Part shown: in pieces, positions 1-9,202 of the stretch
Layout of the letters: every line of letters begins with the position of its first letter
Position numbering within the stretch: the first letter of the stretch is position 1
Source of the DNA: Acinetobacter guillouiae CIP 63.46
GTDB lineage: Bacteria > Pseudomonadota > Gammaproteobacteria > Pseudomonadales > Moraxellaceae
Length of the DNA stretch: 64,000 nucleotides
Assembly: GCF_000368145.1 (NCBI RefSeq)
Contig: NZ_KB849283.1
Span: forward strand, 1,762,324 to 1,826,323
Reading direction: 5' to 3'
Notes under the pieces: model-generated
Seen by the model: only the letters and a program-made list of their open reading frames with translations
The model's database searches: none
What the model was told of the DNA's origin: nothing
Made by a program: the position numbers and the translations under genes

Positions 1-227
1 TTTTGGCTAAAAGCTAAAGTTTCAAGTTCTTTGCTGTTTGAAGACTTTTGATCAGTATTACGTTCAACATAGCCTAATCCGCCTGATTCTCTTAAAAGCA
101 CATTCATACTTGACGTACTCTTATTTAAATTTTCAGTCGAATTATCATTCGCAAATGCCATACCTGCTAAACTAAATAAAGCAACAGATAAAATTGTTTT
201 TGAATATAACTGTTTAGTGATGTGCAT
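1..227 (-). CDS. copB: Copper resistance protein CopB (N-terminal part, cut by window edge)
   Basis: About 75 codons read leftward from ATG at 227 and run off the window. The start MHITKQLYSKTILSVALFSL is a typical signal peptide, ending near AGMAFA, so the product is exported. CopB/PcoB proteins are outer-membrane copper resistance proteins that follow the multicopper oxidase gene. Here the ATG overlaps the end of copA by 14 nt, which suggests one mRNA and coupled translation. The assignment rests on position and export signal, since the barrel domain lies outside the window. Confidence 0.7.
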   Translation of the reverse strand, partial: MHITKQLYSKTILSVALFSLAGMAFANDNSTENLNKSTSSMNVLLRESGGLGYVERNTDQKSSNSKELETLAFSQ

Positions 228-2124
228 GTTGATTCACTCCCTCATGGCTAGTTTGAGGTTGGGCAACGATACTTTTCGTATCATCATTGCTATCTACACT
301 TGCCACAATGAGTTTGTTCATCATTCCAGCGGCCATGTGATATAACAAATGGCAGTGGATAGCCCATTCACCTAATTCATCAGCAGTAAGTAAAGTTGTA
401 ACTGTTTTCCCCGGTGGCACAATGATGGTATGTTTATTCGGCATATTACTTGGATCTTGACCATTTTCAAGCTGCATAAACATACCGTGCAAGTGCATTG
501 GGTGAGCCATCATACTGTCATTCACAAATTTCAAGCGTATACGTTCCCCGTATTTCACTTTGAATGGTTCTGTTTCATTAAACTTCTTACCATTAATTGT
601 CCAAATATAGCGCTCCATGTTCCCACCAAGACGGATTTCCATTTCACGTTCAGGGGCACGAGTATCTGGTTGAGGCTTTAAAGATTGTAAGTCACTATAT
701 TGAAGTGCTTTTTGACCAACAGGTGTTGAAGCATTTGCCCAGCCATATACAACATCACCATTCTTTTCTTGTGTAGGTGCATTAGATGTAGTCATTTGCA
801 TGCCATGGTTCATACCTGACATAGATTGATCTTTTGAGCTGTCTGTCATAGACGACATATCGTGATCCATGCCTTTCATTGAAGACATATCTTGATCCAT
901 GCCTTTCATTGAAGACATGTCATGATCCATACCTTTCATCGAAGACATGTCATGATCCATACCTTTCATCGAAGACATGTCGTGATTCATGCCCTTCATT
1001 GAAGACATATCGTGATCCATGCCCGCCATAGACGACATATCATGCCCCATCCCCATATCTTCCATAGTTAATAAAGAACGAGGACGTGACTTCGGCATTT
1101 TGATTTGATTTATTGGAGGAGTATTTTCATCATGTAATGAACCAACTGAAAAGCCACTCCTATCAATTGATTCTGCTTCAATTTGATAATTTGATTGTTT
1201 GGGTTCTACAATAACATCATACGTTTCAGCCGTTCCTATTCTGAATTCATCAACAGGAACAGGTTTCACTGGCTGCCCATCTGCACTGACTACCGTCATT
1301 TTCAAGTTAGGGATTCTGACGTCAAAGAATGACATTGCTGAGGCATTAATGAACCGAAGACGTACTTTTTCACCCGTCTTAAAATTACCAATCCAATTTT
1401 GTTCTGGAGTCTTACCATTCATCAAAAAAGTATATTTTGTCACATCAGACATATCAGTCTTGAGCATTCGCATCTGGTTCCACATCGAACGGTCTTGCCA
1501 TGTTGCTTTTAAACCATCTTTTTTAATTTTTTTAAAAACATCAAAAACAGTTTCACGACGGTTCTGATAATAGTCAGCTTCTTTCTTTAGATTATTCATG
1601 ATTTTATCACTAGTTGAATCATGAAAATCTGAGAGCAATACAACATAATCCTTATCTGTTTTCTCAGCTACAGTTAAAGGTGTCCTATTTTTTGGGTAAA
1701 TGACTAACGGACCATACAAGCCCTCTTGCTCTTGACCTTTACTATGCGAATGATACCAATAGGTACCATTTTGGCGTACCTTAAACTTATATTCATAGGT
1801 CTTACTAGGGGCAATACCATCAAACTGATTAAATCCGGGTACGCCATCCATGATGCCCGGTAAAATTAAACCATGCCAATGAATAGAAGAATCTTGTTTT
1901 TTTAGCTTGTTATGGACACGAATAATAGCATCATCACCTTCCTCAAATTCAAGAAGAGGTGCAACAAATTTCCCGTTGACCGTAATTCGTTTTAAAGGCT
2001 TACCTGTGATATTCACCGTTTGCTCAGCGATTGTTAAATCATATTCTTTAACCGCTGCCACAACCCAAGTTGATGAAAATAAACCTACTCCTATTAAAAG
2101 GACATGACTTAATTTTTTAGACAT
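214..2124 (-). CDS. copA: Copper resistance multicopper oxidase CopA/PcoA type
   Basis: 636 residues. Oxidises Cu(I) in the periplasm and helps sequester copper. Copper ligand motifs are present: HWHG near residue 83, YWYHSHS near 123, and HPMHLHG and HCHLLYHMAAGM at the C-terminal end. A linker near residues 358-427 carries seven 10-residue Met/His/Asp repeats (consensus GMDHDMSSMK), a likely copper-binding tail. AGGTGA precedes the ATG. Odd: the signal peptide (MSKKLSHVLLIGVGLFSS) has no twin arginine, unlike many PcoA proteins that use Tat export. It is followed by copB with a short overlap and preceded by a Met/His-rich gene, probably in one operon. Confidence 0.93.
   Translation of the reverse strand: MSKKLSHVLLIGVGLFSSTWVVAAVKEYDLTIAEQTVNITGKPLKRITVNGKFVAPLLEFEEGDDAIIRVHNKLKKQDSSIHWHGLILPGIMDGVPGFNQFDGIAPSKTYEYKFKVRQNGTYWYHSHSKGQEQEGLYGPLVIYPKNRTPLTVAEKTDKDYVVLLSDFHDSTSDKIMNNLKKEADYYQNRRETVFDVFKKIKKDGLKATWQDRSMWNQMRMLKTDMSDVTKYTFLMNGKTPEQNWIGNFKTGEKVRLRFINASAMSFFDVRIPNLKMTVVSADGQPVKPVPVDEFRIGTAETYDVIVEPKQSNYQIEAESIDRSGFSVGSLHDENTPPINQIKMPKSRPRSLLTMEDMGMGHDMSSMAGMDHDMSSMKGMNHDMSSMKGMDHDMSSMKGMDHDMSSMKGMDQDMSSMKGMDHDMSSMTDSSKDQSMSGMNHGMQMTTSNAPTQEKNGDVVYGWANASTPVGQKALQYSDLQSLKPQPDTRAPEREMEIRLGGNMERYIWTINGKKFNETEPFKVKYGERIRLKFVNDSMMAHPMHLHGMFMQLENGQDPSNMPNKHTIIVPPGKTVTTLLTADELGEWAIHCHLLYHMAAGMMNKLIVASVDSNDDTKSIVAQPQTSHEGVNQHAHH
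841..1050 (-). repeat. Seven 30-bp tandem repeats inside copA (Met/His-rich tail)
   Basis: Seven consecutive 30-bp units encode GMxHDMSSMK-type decapeptides. Variants are GMG, GMD, GMN and one Q for H. The near-identity of neighbouring units at the DNA level points to recent expansion, so copy number may differ among strains and change copper capacity. Confidence 0.85.
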
Positions 2125-2212
2125 TTATTTCACCTATCTAATATAAAGATGGGGAGCTCAAGCAAACCAATTATTCGCTTTAATCTCCCCAATCTTTCAT
2201 TTATCGTATTTG
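2125..2212 (-). other. Intercistronic hairpin before copA
   Basis: The gap between the Met/His-rich gene and copA contains arms AAAGATGGGGAG and CTCCCCAATCTTT separated by about 28 nt. They can pair with one bulge. No T-tract follows in the minus direction, so it looks more like an mRNA processing or stability element than a terminator. Confidence 0.4.
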
Positions 2213-2563
2213 TTATTTATTTGATGTATTTGACATGTTCATCTTTGAGTGGTCCATGTTCATCATATTTGAATGATCCATATTACCCATTTTAGACTGA
2301 TCCATATTCATCATCTTAGAGTGATCCATCTGAGACATATCAGCCATATTGCCATGCTCATGCTGACTATGATCCTGTTGGGTTTTCTCATCATTCTTCA
2401 TATTACAAGGTTTTTGGCATTTCTCTGACATTTTTGAGTCCGCTTTAGTTTCAGTGACTACAGTGGTTCCCTGTTTAGCATCGGCTGCCCAAGACTGAGT
2501 TCCTGCAATTAAAGTTCCAATACACATAAGTGTAGTTAAGCTACGACGGAATAGAGTTTTCAT
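2213..2563 (-). CDS. Met/His-rich periplasmic copper-binding protein
   Basis: 116 residues from the ATG at 2563, chosen because GGAG lies 6 nt upstream; an in-frame TTG at 2575 is less likely. A signal peptide (MKTLFRRSLTTLMCIGTLIAG, cleavage near QSWA) is followed by a spacer with CxKPC and then a tail of MDHSKMMNM-like repeats rich in Met, His and Asp. Such tails bind Cu(I)/Cu(II) in the periplasm. It lies directly upstream of copA on the same strand and downstream of a copper-box-like operator. No enzymatic domain is visible; a scavenging or chaperone role is inferred from composition. Confidence 0.75.
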   Translation of the reverse strand: MKTLFRRSLTTLMCIGTLIAGTQSWAADAKQGTTVVTETKADSKMSEKCQKPCNMKNDEKTQQDHSQHEHGNMADMSQMDHSKMMNMDQSKMGNMDHSNMMNMDHSKMNMSNTSNK

Positions 2564-2630
2564 GTTTTGCTCCAAAAATTAACTTTATGTAAATACCTTA
2601 AAGGCCTTCACTAAACATCTATGTGACATG

Positions 2631-2652
2631 AAAATGACATTTTTGTAATCTA
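2631..2652. promoter_or_regulatory. CusR/CopR-like copper box in divergent promoter
   Basis: A 22-bp imperfect palindrome AAAATGACAT-tt-TTGTAATCTA resembles the E. coli CusR box (AAAATGACAA-nn-TTGTCATTTT) with the same 2-nt spacer. It lies between the Met/His-rich gene (minus) and copR (plus), as expected for an autoregulated divergent copper promoter. The spacing match and the second copy at 7338 support the call; binding is inferred. Confidence 0.65.
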
Positions 2653-2713
2653 CAACGAATCACGTATTTATAACGTTATTATGTTCTTAATGAGTGATAT
2701 GGGATTTTTATCA

Positions 2714-3397
2714 ATGAGAATCTTACTAGTTGAAGATGAACAAAAAACCGGTGACTACCTTAAACAAGGTCTATCTGAAGCTGGGTATATAACGGATTGG
2801 GTAACGGATGGATTATCTGGTAAACATCAAGCGCTTTCCGAAGAATATGACCTCATCATTTTAGATGTGATGCTTCCAAAGCTAGATGGTTGGGATATCA
2901 TTTATGATATCCGAAAAAGTGGCAAAACTATGCCTATTCTTTTTCTTTCAGCACGTGATCAAATTGAAGATCGTGTGAAAGGCTTGGATTTAGGTGCTGA
3001 TGATTATCTAGTCAAGCCTTTTGCTTTTGCTGAGTTATTAGCACGAATTAAAAGCTTACTCCGACGGGGACAACAAAAAGAAGATAGTAACCTTATTACA
3101 ATTGCTGATCTTGAACTTGATCTTCGTAAACGCCGCGTCACTCGCGCTGGGCAACGTATTGACTTAACAGCTAAAGAATTCGCGCTGATGGAATTATTTA
3201 TGCGTAGACGTGGTGAGATATTACCTCGTACGCTCATTGCCTCTCAAATATGGGACATGAATTTTGATAGTGATACCAACGTTGTAGAAGTCGCTATCAA
3301 ACGTTTGCGCAGTAAAATTGACAGTAATTTTAGCCCAAAGCTGATACAGAACATACGTGGAATGGGGTATGTTTTAGAGGTAGAAGATGACTCGTAA
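2714..3397 (+). CDS. copR: Copper response regulator CopR/CusR type (OmpR family)
   Basis: 227 residues from the ATG at 2714 ([10 protein letters not shown]); the longer frame from 2681 adds 11 non-conserved residues. The receiver domain has the acidic pair EDE, phospho-acceptor Asp in LIILDVMLP and the KPF lysine. The C-terminal winged helix ends in the usual [12 protein letters not shown] and RGMGYVLE segments. It partners the kinase whose ATG overlaps its end by 11 nt. It probably activates the copper operons through the boxes at 2631 and 7338. Confidence 0.93.
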   Translation: MRILLVEDEQKTGDYLKQGLSEAGYITDWVTDGLSGKHQALSEEYDLIILDVMLPKLDGWDIIYDIRKSGKTMPILFLSARDQIEDRVKGLDLGADDYLVKPFAFAELLARIKSLLRRGQQKEDSNLITIADLELDLRKRRVTRAGQRIDLTAKEFALMELFMRRRGEILPRTLIASQIWDMNFDSDTNVVEVAIKRLRSKIDSNFSPKLIQNIRGMGYVLEVEDDS

Positions 3398-4763
3398 ATT
3401 GTTTAATGCAATCAGCTTTCGTATAGCAATCATCTTTTCTCTTTCTACTGTTATCATCTTAATGATTATGGGGTTGGTTATTCACAAGCTCGTAATGCAT
3501 CATTTTGAAGCTCAAGACCGAACTCAATTAGAAGGCAAAATTCAACTTATAGAGAATCTACTTGAACAGAACCCATCTAACTCTCAAGAACTAAATTTAT
3601 ATTTAAAAGATGCCTTAATTGGACATCACGATCTGATTGTTCAGATTGAACGTCCAACAGGTCAAGTTATTTTTAGCTCAGCACCATCAGTAATTCATCC
3701 CCAAGCACTCAACAAATCAAAACAAGATCCATGGCTTGAATGGAAAATTAAAAATAAGACTTATCGTGGCTTAATTTATAAAAAGACTTTTGATCATAAT
3801 GACTCGTTTATATCAGCTCAGATTATTGTTGGAATCGATACCTCTGAGCATCTACATTTCTTAAATGACTTTAGACGTCAACTTTTATACATTGGATTTG
3901 TGGGTACAATTTGTTTAATGTTCTTAGGGTGGTTCGCAGCATGGCGAGGGCTACGTCCAGTACAACAAATGGCAAAAGTAGCAGAGGGTATCTCAGTCCA
4001 ACATCTTTCTGAACGTTTAGAAGTCGAAAATACTCCAACCGAACTTAAATCACTGGCTGTCGCTTTTAATGATATGTTAGATCGGCTAGAAGCCGCAGTA
4101 GAAAAACTTTCAGATTTTTCATCTGATCTTGCTCATGAAATAAGAACACCTATTAACAATTTGATGACTCAAACTCAAGTATGTTTATCTCGTAGTCGAA
4201 ATATTAATACTTATCAGGAAGTTCTATTTTCAAATTTAGAAGAGTTTGAGCATTTAGCTCGCATGGTCTCTGATATGCTATTTTTGGCAAAAGCAGAACA
4301 TGGTCTACATTTACCTAACCTACAACAGGTTAATTTAGTTAAAGAAGTTTCAGCATTATTTGATTTTTATGATGCTATCGCTGCTGAAAAGGGAATGTCA
4401 CTCGAACAGAGTGGTTCAGGTAGTATAAAAGGTGATCCTTTAATGCTACGCCGCGCTTTAAGTAATTTGTTATCGAATGCAATTAAATATGGCAAATCAG
4501 ATTCGGTCATCAAAATCACATGCCAACAAAACTTTGATACAACAACATTCATCATTGAAAATGAAAGCTCCCCACTATCATCAGAACAACTTAATCGGTT
4601 ATTCGATCGTTTTTATCGAACAGATGTATCTAGACAGAGAGTTGAAGAAGGTACTGGCCTTGGTTTAGCAATTACCAAATCTATTCTTGATGTGCATGGA
4701 GCTTCCATTCAAGCGACTTATAACGAGGGACATATTTCTTTTAAAATTATCTTTAAAAATTAG
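3387..4763 (+). CDS. copS: Copper sensor histidine kinase CopS/CusS type
   Basis: 458 residues. An N-terminal membrane helix (about 12-33), a periplasmic sensor of about 130 residues and a second helix (about 168-188) are followed by HAMP, a HisKA domain with phospho-acceptor His in [11 protein letters not shown], and an HATPase domain ([22 protein letters not shown]). This is the layout of heavy-metal sensor kinases that detect periplasmic Cu(I). It is cotranscribed with copR, with the start codon inside the regulator gene. Confidence 0.93.
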   Translation: MTRKLFNAISFRIAIIFSLSTVIILMIMGLVIHKLVMHHFEAQDRTQLEGKIQLIENLLEQNPSNSQELNLYLKDALIGHHDLIVQIERPTGQVIFSSAPSVIHPQALNKSKQDPWLEWKIKNKTYRGLIYKKTFDHNDSFISAQIIVGIDTSEHLHFLNDFRRQLLYIGFVGTICLMFLGWFAAWRGLRPVQQMAKVAEGISVQHLSERLEVENTPTELKSLAVAFNDMLDRLEAAVEKLSDFSSDLAHEIRTPINNLMTQTQVCLSRSRNINTYQEVLFSNLEEFEHLARMVSDMLFLAKAEHGLHLPNLQQVNLVKEVSALFDFYDAIAAEKGMSLEQSGSGSIKGDPLMLRRALSNLLSNAIKYGKSDSVIKITCQQNFDTTTFIIENESSPLSSEQLNRLFDRFYRTDVSRQRVEEGTGLGLAITKSILDVHGASIQATYNEGHISFKIIFKN

Positions 4764-4800
4764 TGATATCTCGGTTATTAAGCACTCATTCTAATGATGC

Positions 4801-4834
4801 TTACCACTCATTAACTTACGCTAATGAGTGGTAA
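4801..4834. terminator. 13-bp perfect inverted repeat between convergent copS and ATPase genes
   Basis: TTACCACTCATTA and its exact complement flank an 8-nt loop. It sits between the ends of two convergent genes, where a bidirectional terminator is expected. The flanking T-tracts are weak. Confidence 0.5.
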
Positions 4835-4841
4835 GTCGTGA

Positions 4842-7205
4842 TTATTTTTGATGACGTAATCGTAAGGCATTACCAATTACCGATGCTGAGCTTAGGCTCA
4901 TTGCTAATGCAGCAATCATAGGCGAGAGTAACCAGCCAGTAAATGGATACAGTACACCAGCAGCCAAAGGGATACCTAATCCATTATAGAGGAAAGCAAA
5001 CATCAAGTTTTGTTTCATATTTTTAACAGTTGCCTCTGATAAAGAACGAGCAATTTCAATACCACGTAAGTCACCTTTTACTAATGTAACTTGGGCACTA
5101 TTCATTGCTACATCAGTACCCGTGCCCATTGCGATTCCAATATCAGCTTGAGCCAAGGCTGGTGCATCATTAATTCCATCACCAGCCATAGCAACAATTC
5201 TCCCTTCTTTTTGCAATTTTGTGACCAAATCTAATTTATCAGCAGGTTTAACCTCACCATAAACCTCACTAATTCCTAACTTAGCCCCAACTGATTTTGC
5301 TGTAGTTAGCCCATCACCTGTTGCCATGATGATTCTTAAACCTGAGTCTTCCAACGATAAAAGGGCCTCTGGAGTGCTTGCTTTGATTGGATCTGAAACT
5401 GCCAGAAGACCTAGCAGTTTTCCATCGGCTGCCAAATACATAACACTGGCACCTTCAGCTCTTAATACCTCTGCTTGTGGAATAAGAGTGTTAACAGATA
5501 TCCCTAATTGCTTCATCAGTGCCGTATTACCTAGAGCTAATTTTTGTCCGTTTATCTCTCCATTAACACCAATACCTGAACCTGATTCAAATGAAGTAGG
5601 TTTACTTAAAGTAAGATTTCGCTCACGGGCGGCACGTACAATTGCATTTGCTAAAGGATGCTCACTGCCCTGATCTAAACTCGCAGCTAAACGGAGGACT
5701 TCATTCTTTTCATATCCTGAAGTGGCTACTACTTTATTGAATGATGGTTGTCCTTCTGTCAAAGTTCCTGTTTTATCAATAATCAATGTATCAATTTTAC
5801 GTAGATTCTCTATTGCGGCAGCGTCTCGAAAAAGTACTCCATTTGATGCACCTCGCCCTGTTGCTACCATAATTGACATTGGCGTAGCTAATCCCAAAGC
5901 ACATGGGCATGCGATGATTAAAACAGCTACTGCATTGATTAATCCATAAACCCAACTAGGTTCAGGTCCGAATAGCCCCCACCCCAAAAAAGTTAGAACA
6001 GCAATACCTATAACCCCCATAACAAATCGTCCTGCAACATGATCCGCCATCCGCTGCATAGGTGCTTTTGAACGTTGAGCCTGAGCAACCATTTGCACGA
6101 TTTGAGAAAGTACGGTTGATGATCCAACTTTTTCTGATCGCATCACCAATGAACCATTCATGTTCATTGTTGCACCAATGACTTGATCACCCACACGTTT
6201 TGTAACTGGCACAGGTTCACCAGTTAACATCGATTCATCTACAGAGCTTGAACCTTCTGTAATGACTCCATCAACAGGAACTTTTTCACCGGGGCGTATC
6301 CGTAATAAATCGCCTACGTGTACATGAGATAGTGGAATATCTTCTTCTATACCATCAACACTGATTTTTCTTGCTGTTTTAGGTGCTAGCCCAAGTAGGG
6401 ATTTAATTGCCGCTGAAGTTTGGGAACGTGCTTTTAACTCTAGCACTTGACCTAACAATGTGAGAGAAATAATCGCTGCGGTCGCCTCAAAATACACAGC
6501 AACACGCCCCATAGATACAAATGAGTCTGGAAATACTTGAGGTACTATTGTTCCAACAAGGCTGTATATAAAAGCAGCTCCTGTACCAATTCCAATCAAG
6601 GTCCACATATTTGGACTCCGATTAAGGATTGACTGCCAACATCTCACAAAAAATGGCATTCCTGCCCACAAAACAATTGGTAAAGTCAGTACCAGTTCAA
6701 TCCAGCTTTGCACCTGCATTTCGAACCAGTTCAATTGATGACCAAACATTGCTAAGAAAACTACAATAATGGTTAGCGGTAAGGTCCACCAAAATCTATG
6801 CTTAAAATTCTTGAGTTCTGGGTTTTTATCAGCGTCATCTAAGTCAGGAAGTAAAGGCTCTAACGACATACCACAGATCGGACAATTTCCCGCATGGTTC
6901 TGTCTAATTTCAGGATGCATTGGACAAGTGTATATCGTGAAGGTATTAACATGAGCAGGCTGATTAACTTCATTTGAATCCTCACCATCCCTCTTTTGTG
7001 GTTCTTTTAACGTAACTACATTCTCAACTTTAGTAATATAAAAATGAGGATCACTTTTAAACTTTATGTGGCATTTCTCACTACAAAAGTAAAAAGTTCT
7101 ATTTTTAACTTCTTCATAAAACTTGGATGCTTCTGTAACTGTCATACCACAGACAGGGTCAGTAAGTCTGTTATTGAGTACTTTGTTTTCATGATGATGG
7201 TCCAT
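4842..7205 (-). CDS. Copper-translocating P1B-type ATPase
   Basis: 787 residues from the ATG at 7205. The upstream ATG at 7220 overlaps the ribosome-binding AAGGAGG, which is spaced correctly for 7205. The His-rich start (MDHHHEN) is followed by a YHS domain (DPVCGMTV, about 15-60) and a heavy-metal-binding motif ([19 protein letters not shown], about 95-120) instead of a classical CxxC HMA domain. Core motifs are the CPC metal site ([13 protein letters not shown]), DKTGTLT phosphorylation loop, SEHPLANAI and [10 protein letters not shown]. It exports Cu(I) from the cytoplasm. It is divergent from copC with a copper box between. Confidence 0.95.
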   Translation of the reverse strand: MDHHHENKVLNNRLTDPVCGMTVTEASKFYEEVKNRTFYFCSEKCHIKFKSDPHFYITKVENVVTLKEPQKRDGEDSNEVNQPAHVNTFTIYTCPMHPEIRQNHAGNCPICGMSLEPLLPDLDDADKNPELKNFKHRFWWTLPLTIIVVFLAMFGHQLNWFEMQVQSWIELVLTLPIVLWAGMPFFVRCWQSILNRSPNMWTLIGIGTGAAFIYSLVGTIVPQVFPDSFVSMGRVAVYFEATAAIISLTLLGQVLELKARSQTSAAIKSLLGLAPKTARKISVDGIEEDIPLSHVHVGDLLRIRPGEKVPVDGVITEGSSSVDESMLTGEPVPVTKRVGDQVIGATMNMNGSLVMRSEKVGSSTVLSQIVQMVAQAQRSKAPMQRMADHVAGRFVMGVIGIAVLTFLGWGLFGPEPSWVYGLINAVAVLIIACPCALGLATPMSIMVATGRGASNGVLFRDAAAIENLRKIDTLIIDKTGTLTEGQPSFNKVVATSGYEKNEVLRLAASLDQGSEHPLANAIVRAARERNLTLSKPTSFESGSGIGVNGEINGQKLALGNTALMKQLGISVNTLIPQAEVLRAEGASVMYLAADGKLLGLLAVSDPIKASTPEALLSLEDSGLRIIMATGDGLTTAKSVGAKLGISEVYGEVKPADKLDLVTKLQKEGRIVAMAGDGINDAPALAQADIGIAMGTGTDVAMNSAQVTLVKGDLRGIEIARSLSEATVKNMKQNLMFAFLYNGLGIPLAAGVLYPFTGWLLSPMIAALAMSLSSASVIGNALRLRHQK

Positions 7206-7337
7206 AAAAGCCTCCTTCATATTTAATTTTTAAATTAATAATTTCATTAAGATGGAAATAGACTCCCTCTTATTAGTTTGTTTAGTGATCATTGTTTTCT
7301 TTAAAGCCAGTGTACCACTTGTGGTTTTTTAATTTTT

Positions 7338-7359
7338 AAAATGACAAAAATGTAATTTT
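7338..7359. promoter_or_regulatory. CusR/CopR-like copper box between ATPase and copC
   Basis: AAAATGACAA-aa-ATGTAATTTT: the left half is identical to the E. coli CusR half-site, and the right half matches 8 of 10 with the same 2-nt spacer. It lies in the 280-bp divergent gap between the copper ATPase (minus) and copC (plus), so one site could control both directions. Confidence 0.7.
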
Positions 7360-7485
7360 GAAGTCATCGGGATGTTTCTCTCATCCTTTAATAATAAGCA
7401 TGAGAAAGGTGATGACCAAGCAACCAATTGATGCATTTCATTCGGTCATTACTGAGCCCAAGATTAGTTTAAAGAGGATGAAGAA

Positions 7486-7866
7486 ATGAAAATTTTCAAA
7501 AATAAAATGTCAGCTCTACGTAACACTCTCGTAGGTGCAACACTGATTGTTACTGCTTCAAGTGCATTTGCACACGTGAAACTTGAAAGTGCAATTCCTG
7601 CGATCAATGCTTCTGTAGCAAGTCAACCAAAAAACATAACACTCAATTTTGGTGAAGAAGTCATGCTAATGAACGTTAAGTTACTTGATGCCCAACGTAA
7701 GGATATCCCTTTGAACTACCAAATAACTCATGATATGAAAAAATCATTTGACGTAGCGGTTCCAAAACTAAAAAAAGGAAAATATACGGTGGTTTGGACC
7801 ACAATGGGTACCGATGGTCATAACATGAATGGTGAATATAATTTCACTATTAAATCGGCAAAATAA
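7486..7866 (+). CDS. copC: Periplasmic copper-binding protein CopC
   Basis: 126 residues: signal peptide with cleavage after SAFA, so that the mature chain starts HVKLESAIPA with the N-terminal His that ligates Cu(II) in CopC proteins. The usual beta-barrel signatures follow (LNFGEEV, and YTVVWTTMGTDGHNMNGEYNF with the C-terminal His ligands). GAGGATGAAGAA precedes the ATG. It is followed by copD, which probably receives copper from it. Confidence 0.93.
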   Translation: MKIFKNKMSALRNTLVGATLIVTASSAFAHVKLESAIPAINASVASQPKNITLNFGEEVMLMNVKLLDAQRKDIPLNYQITHDMKKSFDVAVPKLKKGKYTVVWTTMGTDGHNMNGEYNFTIKSAK

Positions 7867-7883
7867 CAATGAGTGAAAATAGT

Positions 7884-7912
7884 CAACATGCCAGCAGCTT
7901 GCTGGCATGTTG
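7884..7912. other. Strong hairpin between copC and copD
   Basis: A 13-bp perfect stem CAACATGCCAGCA with a 3-nt loop, 17 nt after the copC stop and 21 nt before copD. There is no T-tract, so it may lower readthrough or protect copC mRNA, giving more CopC than CopD. Confidence 0.55.
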
Positions 7913-7933
7913 CTATAATAAAGGGAGAGAAAT

Positions 7934-8815
7934 ATGATTCCTGAGACTTGGATATACGCAACATGGTTGGTTAAAGTCATTCTATATTTAGGGATTGCAT
8001 TTATTATAGGTGGTGCTTTCTGCTATTTCTTACTTGGACGTTATGTTGAAATAAAGGGAACTATTCTCAAATACATAACTATTGGTACAGGATTAGGTCT
8101 TTTTTCAAGTGTTCTCGGCTTCTTCATTCTTATAGGAAGTTTTGCCAACACTGGCCTTTCAGGTATGTGGGATAGCAACTATATAAATATACTAGTCAAT
8201 ACTCCTACTGGACATGTCTATATCATTCGATCAATCAGTTTTGCACTTTTACTCATATTTATGATAGTCAAACTTAGTAAAGGGACGATTGATATTTCCA
8301 AAACTGAAGGAGCAATCTTTACCATACTGCTCACACCAATCGTTTTAAGTTTTTCACAACTCGGACACGTCACGAATTTACCCTTATTCGCTCAAGCTTT
8401 GTTATCAATACATGTACTTGTAATGTCCTTATGGATGGGGTCGCTTTATCCATTATGGAAAACAAGCAAAAAAATTAATGGCTTACCACTTAAAGAACGT
8501 ATGCATCTATTTGGGCAAATAGCAGCCTTTATTGTAGGAATACTCATCGCTTGTGGTCTTAGTATTGCTTTATTACTCTTTAAAGATTTTAATACTCTAA
8601 TCAATACACCTTATGGGCATGGATTTATTATTAAAATATTATTTGTCCTAAGTATTTTATTGTTAGCAGCCTTTAACAAATGGTATTTCACACCTCGCTT
8701 ACAAGACCCGAAATTTGCGAAACAATTGGGCTATGCCATTTTATTTGAGATGTCATTAGGTCTATCAATTCTTTTAGCCACTGGTTATATCACCACTGTA
8801 GTCGGTATTGAGTAA
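7934..8815 (+). CDS. copD: Copper resistance membrane protein CopD
   Basis: 293 residues with about eight hydrophobic helices spread over the whole length. It belongs to the CopD/PcoD inner-membrane family, proposed to take up copper from CopC for cytoplasmic or enzyme use. GGGAGAG lies before the ATG. It sits between copC and a small His-rich gene starting 14 nt later, likely one transcript. Confidence 0.88.
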   Translation: MIPETWIYATWLVKVILYLGIAFIIGGAFCYFLLGRYVEIKGTILKYITIGTGLGLFSSVLGFFILIGSFANTGLSGMWDSNYINILVNTPTGHVYIIRSISFALLLIFMIVKLSKGTIDISKTEGAIFTILLTPIVLSFSQLGHVTNLPLFAQALLSIHVLVMSLWMGSLYPLWKTSKKINGLPLKERMHLFGQIAAFIVGILIACGLSIALLLFKDFNTLINTPYGHGFIIKILFVLSILLLAAFNKWYFTPRLQDPKFAKQLGYAILFEMSLGLSILLATGYITTVVGIE

Positions 8816-8829
8816 AAAAGGATCACGCT

Positions 8830-9099
8830 ATGACTTCATGGATGAAGTACAATTTATTATTTTTCATTTTTTTGAATACGACATCATGGGCTGAACCTAG
8901 CACTTCAAAAACGATTCGCTCCTTAGATGATACCGAATTACGTAATATCACTGATCATAATCATGGCGACACCAAAGTCGAAGAGAATAAAGACCATCAT
9001 TCTAAAGATAAACAACTACGTAATGAAGATAGTAGACAACAAAAAGTTATAAATGGATTAATGTTACAAAAGCCTAACGTACTACCGCCCTCCAAATAA
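8830..9099 (+). CDS. Small His-rich secreted protein of the copC-copD operon
   Basis: 89 residues. AAGGATC before the ATG and a 14-nt distance to copD indicate cotranscription. The signal peptide (hydrophobic LLFFIFLNTTSWA) is followed by a charged chain with several His (DHNHGD, DHHSKD) and no Cys or Met cluster. It is not a family I recognise; a periplasmic copper-binding accessory role is inferred only from location and histidines. Confidence 0.6.
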   Translation: MTSWMKYNLLFFIFLNTTSWAEPSTSKTIRSLDDTELRNITDHNHGDTKVEENKDHHSKDKQLRNEDSRQQKVINGLMLQKPNVLPPSK

Positions 9100-9170
9100 A
9101 CGATACTTAAGTAATGTTTATTGATTCAATAAGTAGCTCAAATTTTTTAATAAAAAATAGTAGCAATATT

Positions 9171-9200
9171 ACTGTTGGGGGCTTCTTAGCCCCCAACAGT
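9171..9200. terminator. 12-bp stem hairpin ending the leftward island operon
   Basis: ACTGTTGGGGGC / GCCCCCAACAGT with a 6-nt loop, directly after the stop of the minus-strand gene at 9203 and also downstream of the copC operon. T-runs are weak on both sides; it probably acts as a bidirectional terminator. Confidence 0.6.
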
Positions 9201-9202
9201 AT

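Noticed and set aside
4801-4834. Inverted repeat considered as insertion-sequence end
   Set aside because: No transposase or matching second terminal repeat nearby; it sits exactly between convergent genes, so a terminator is simpler.
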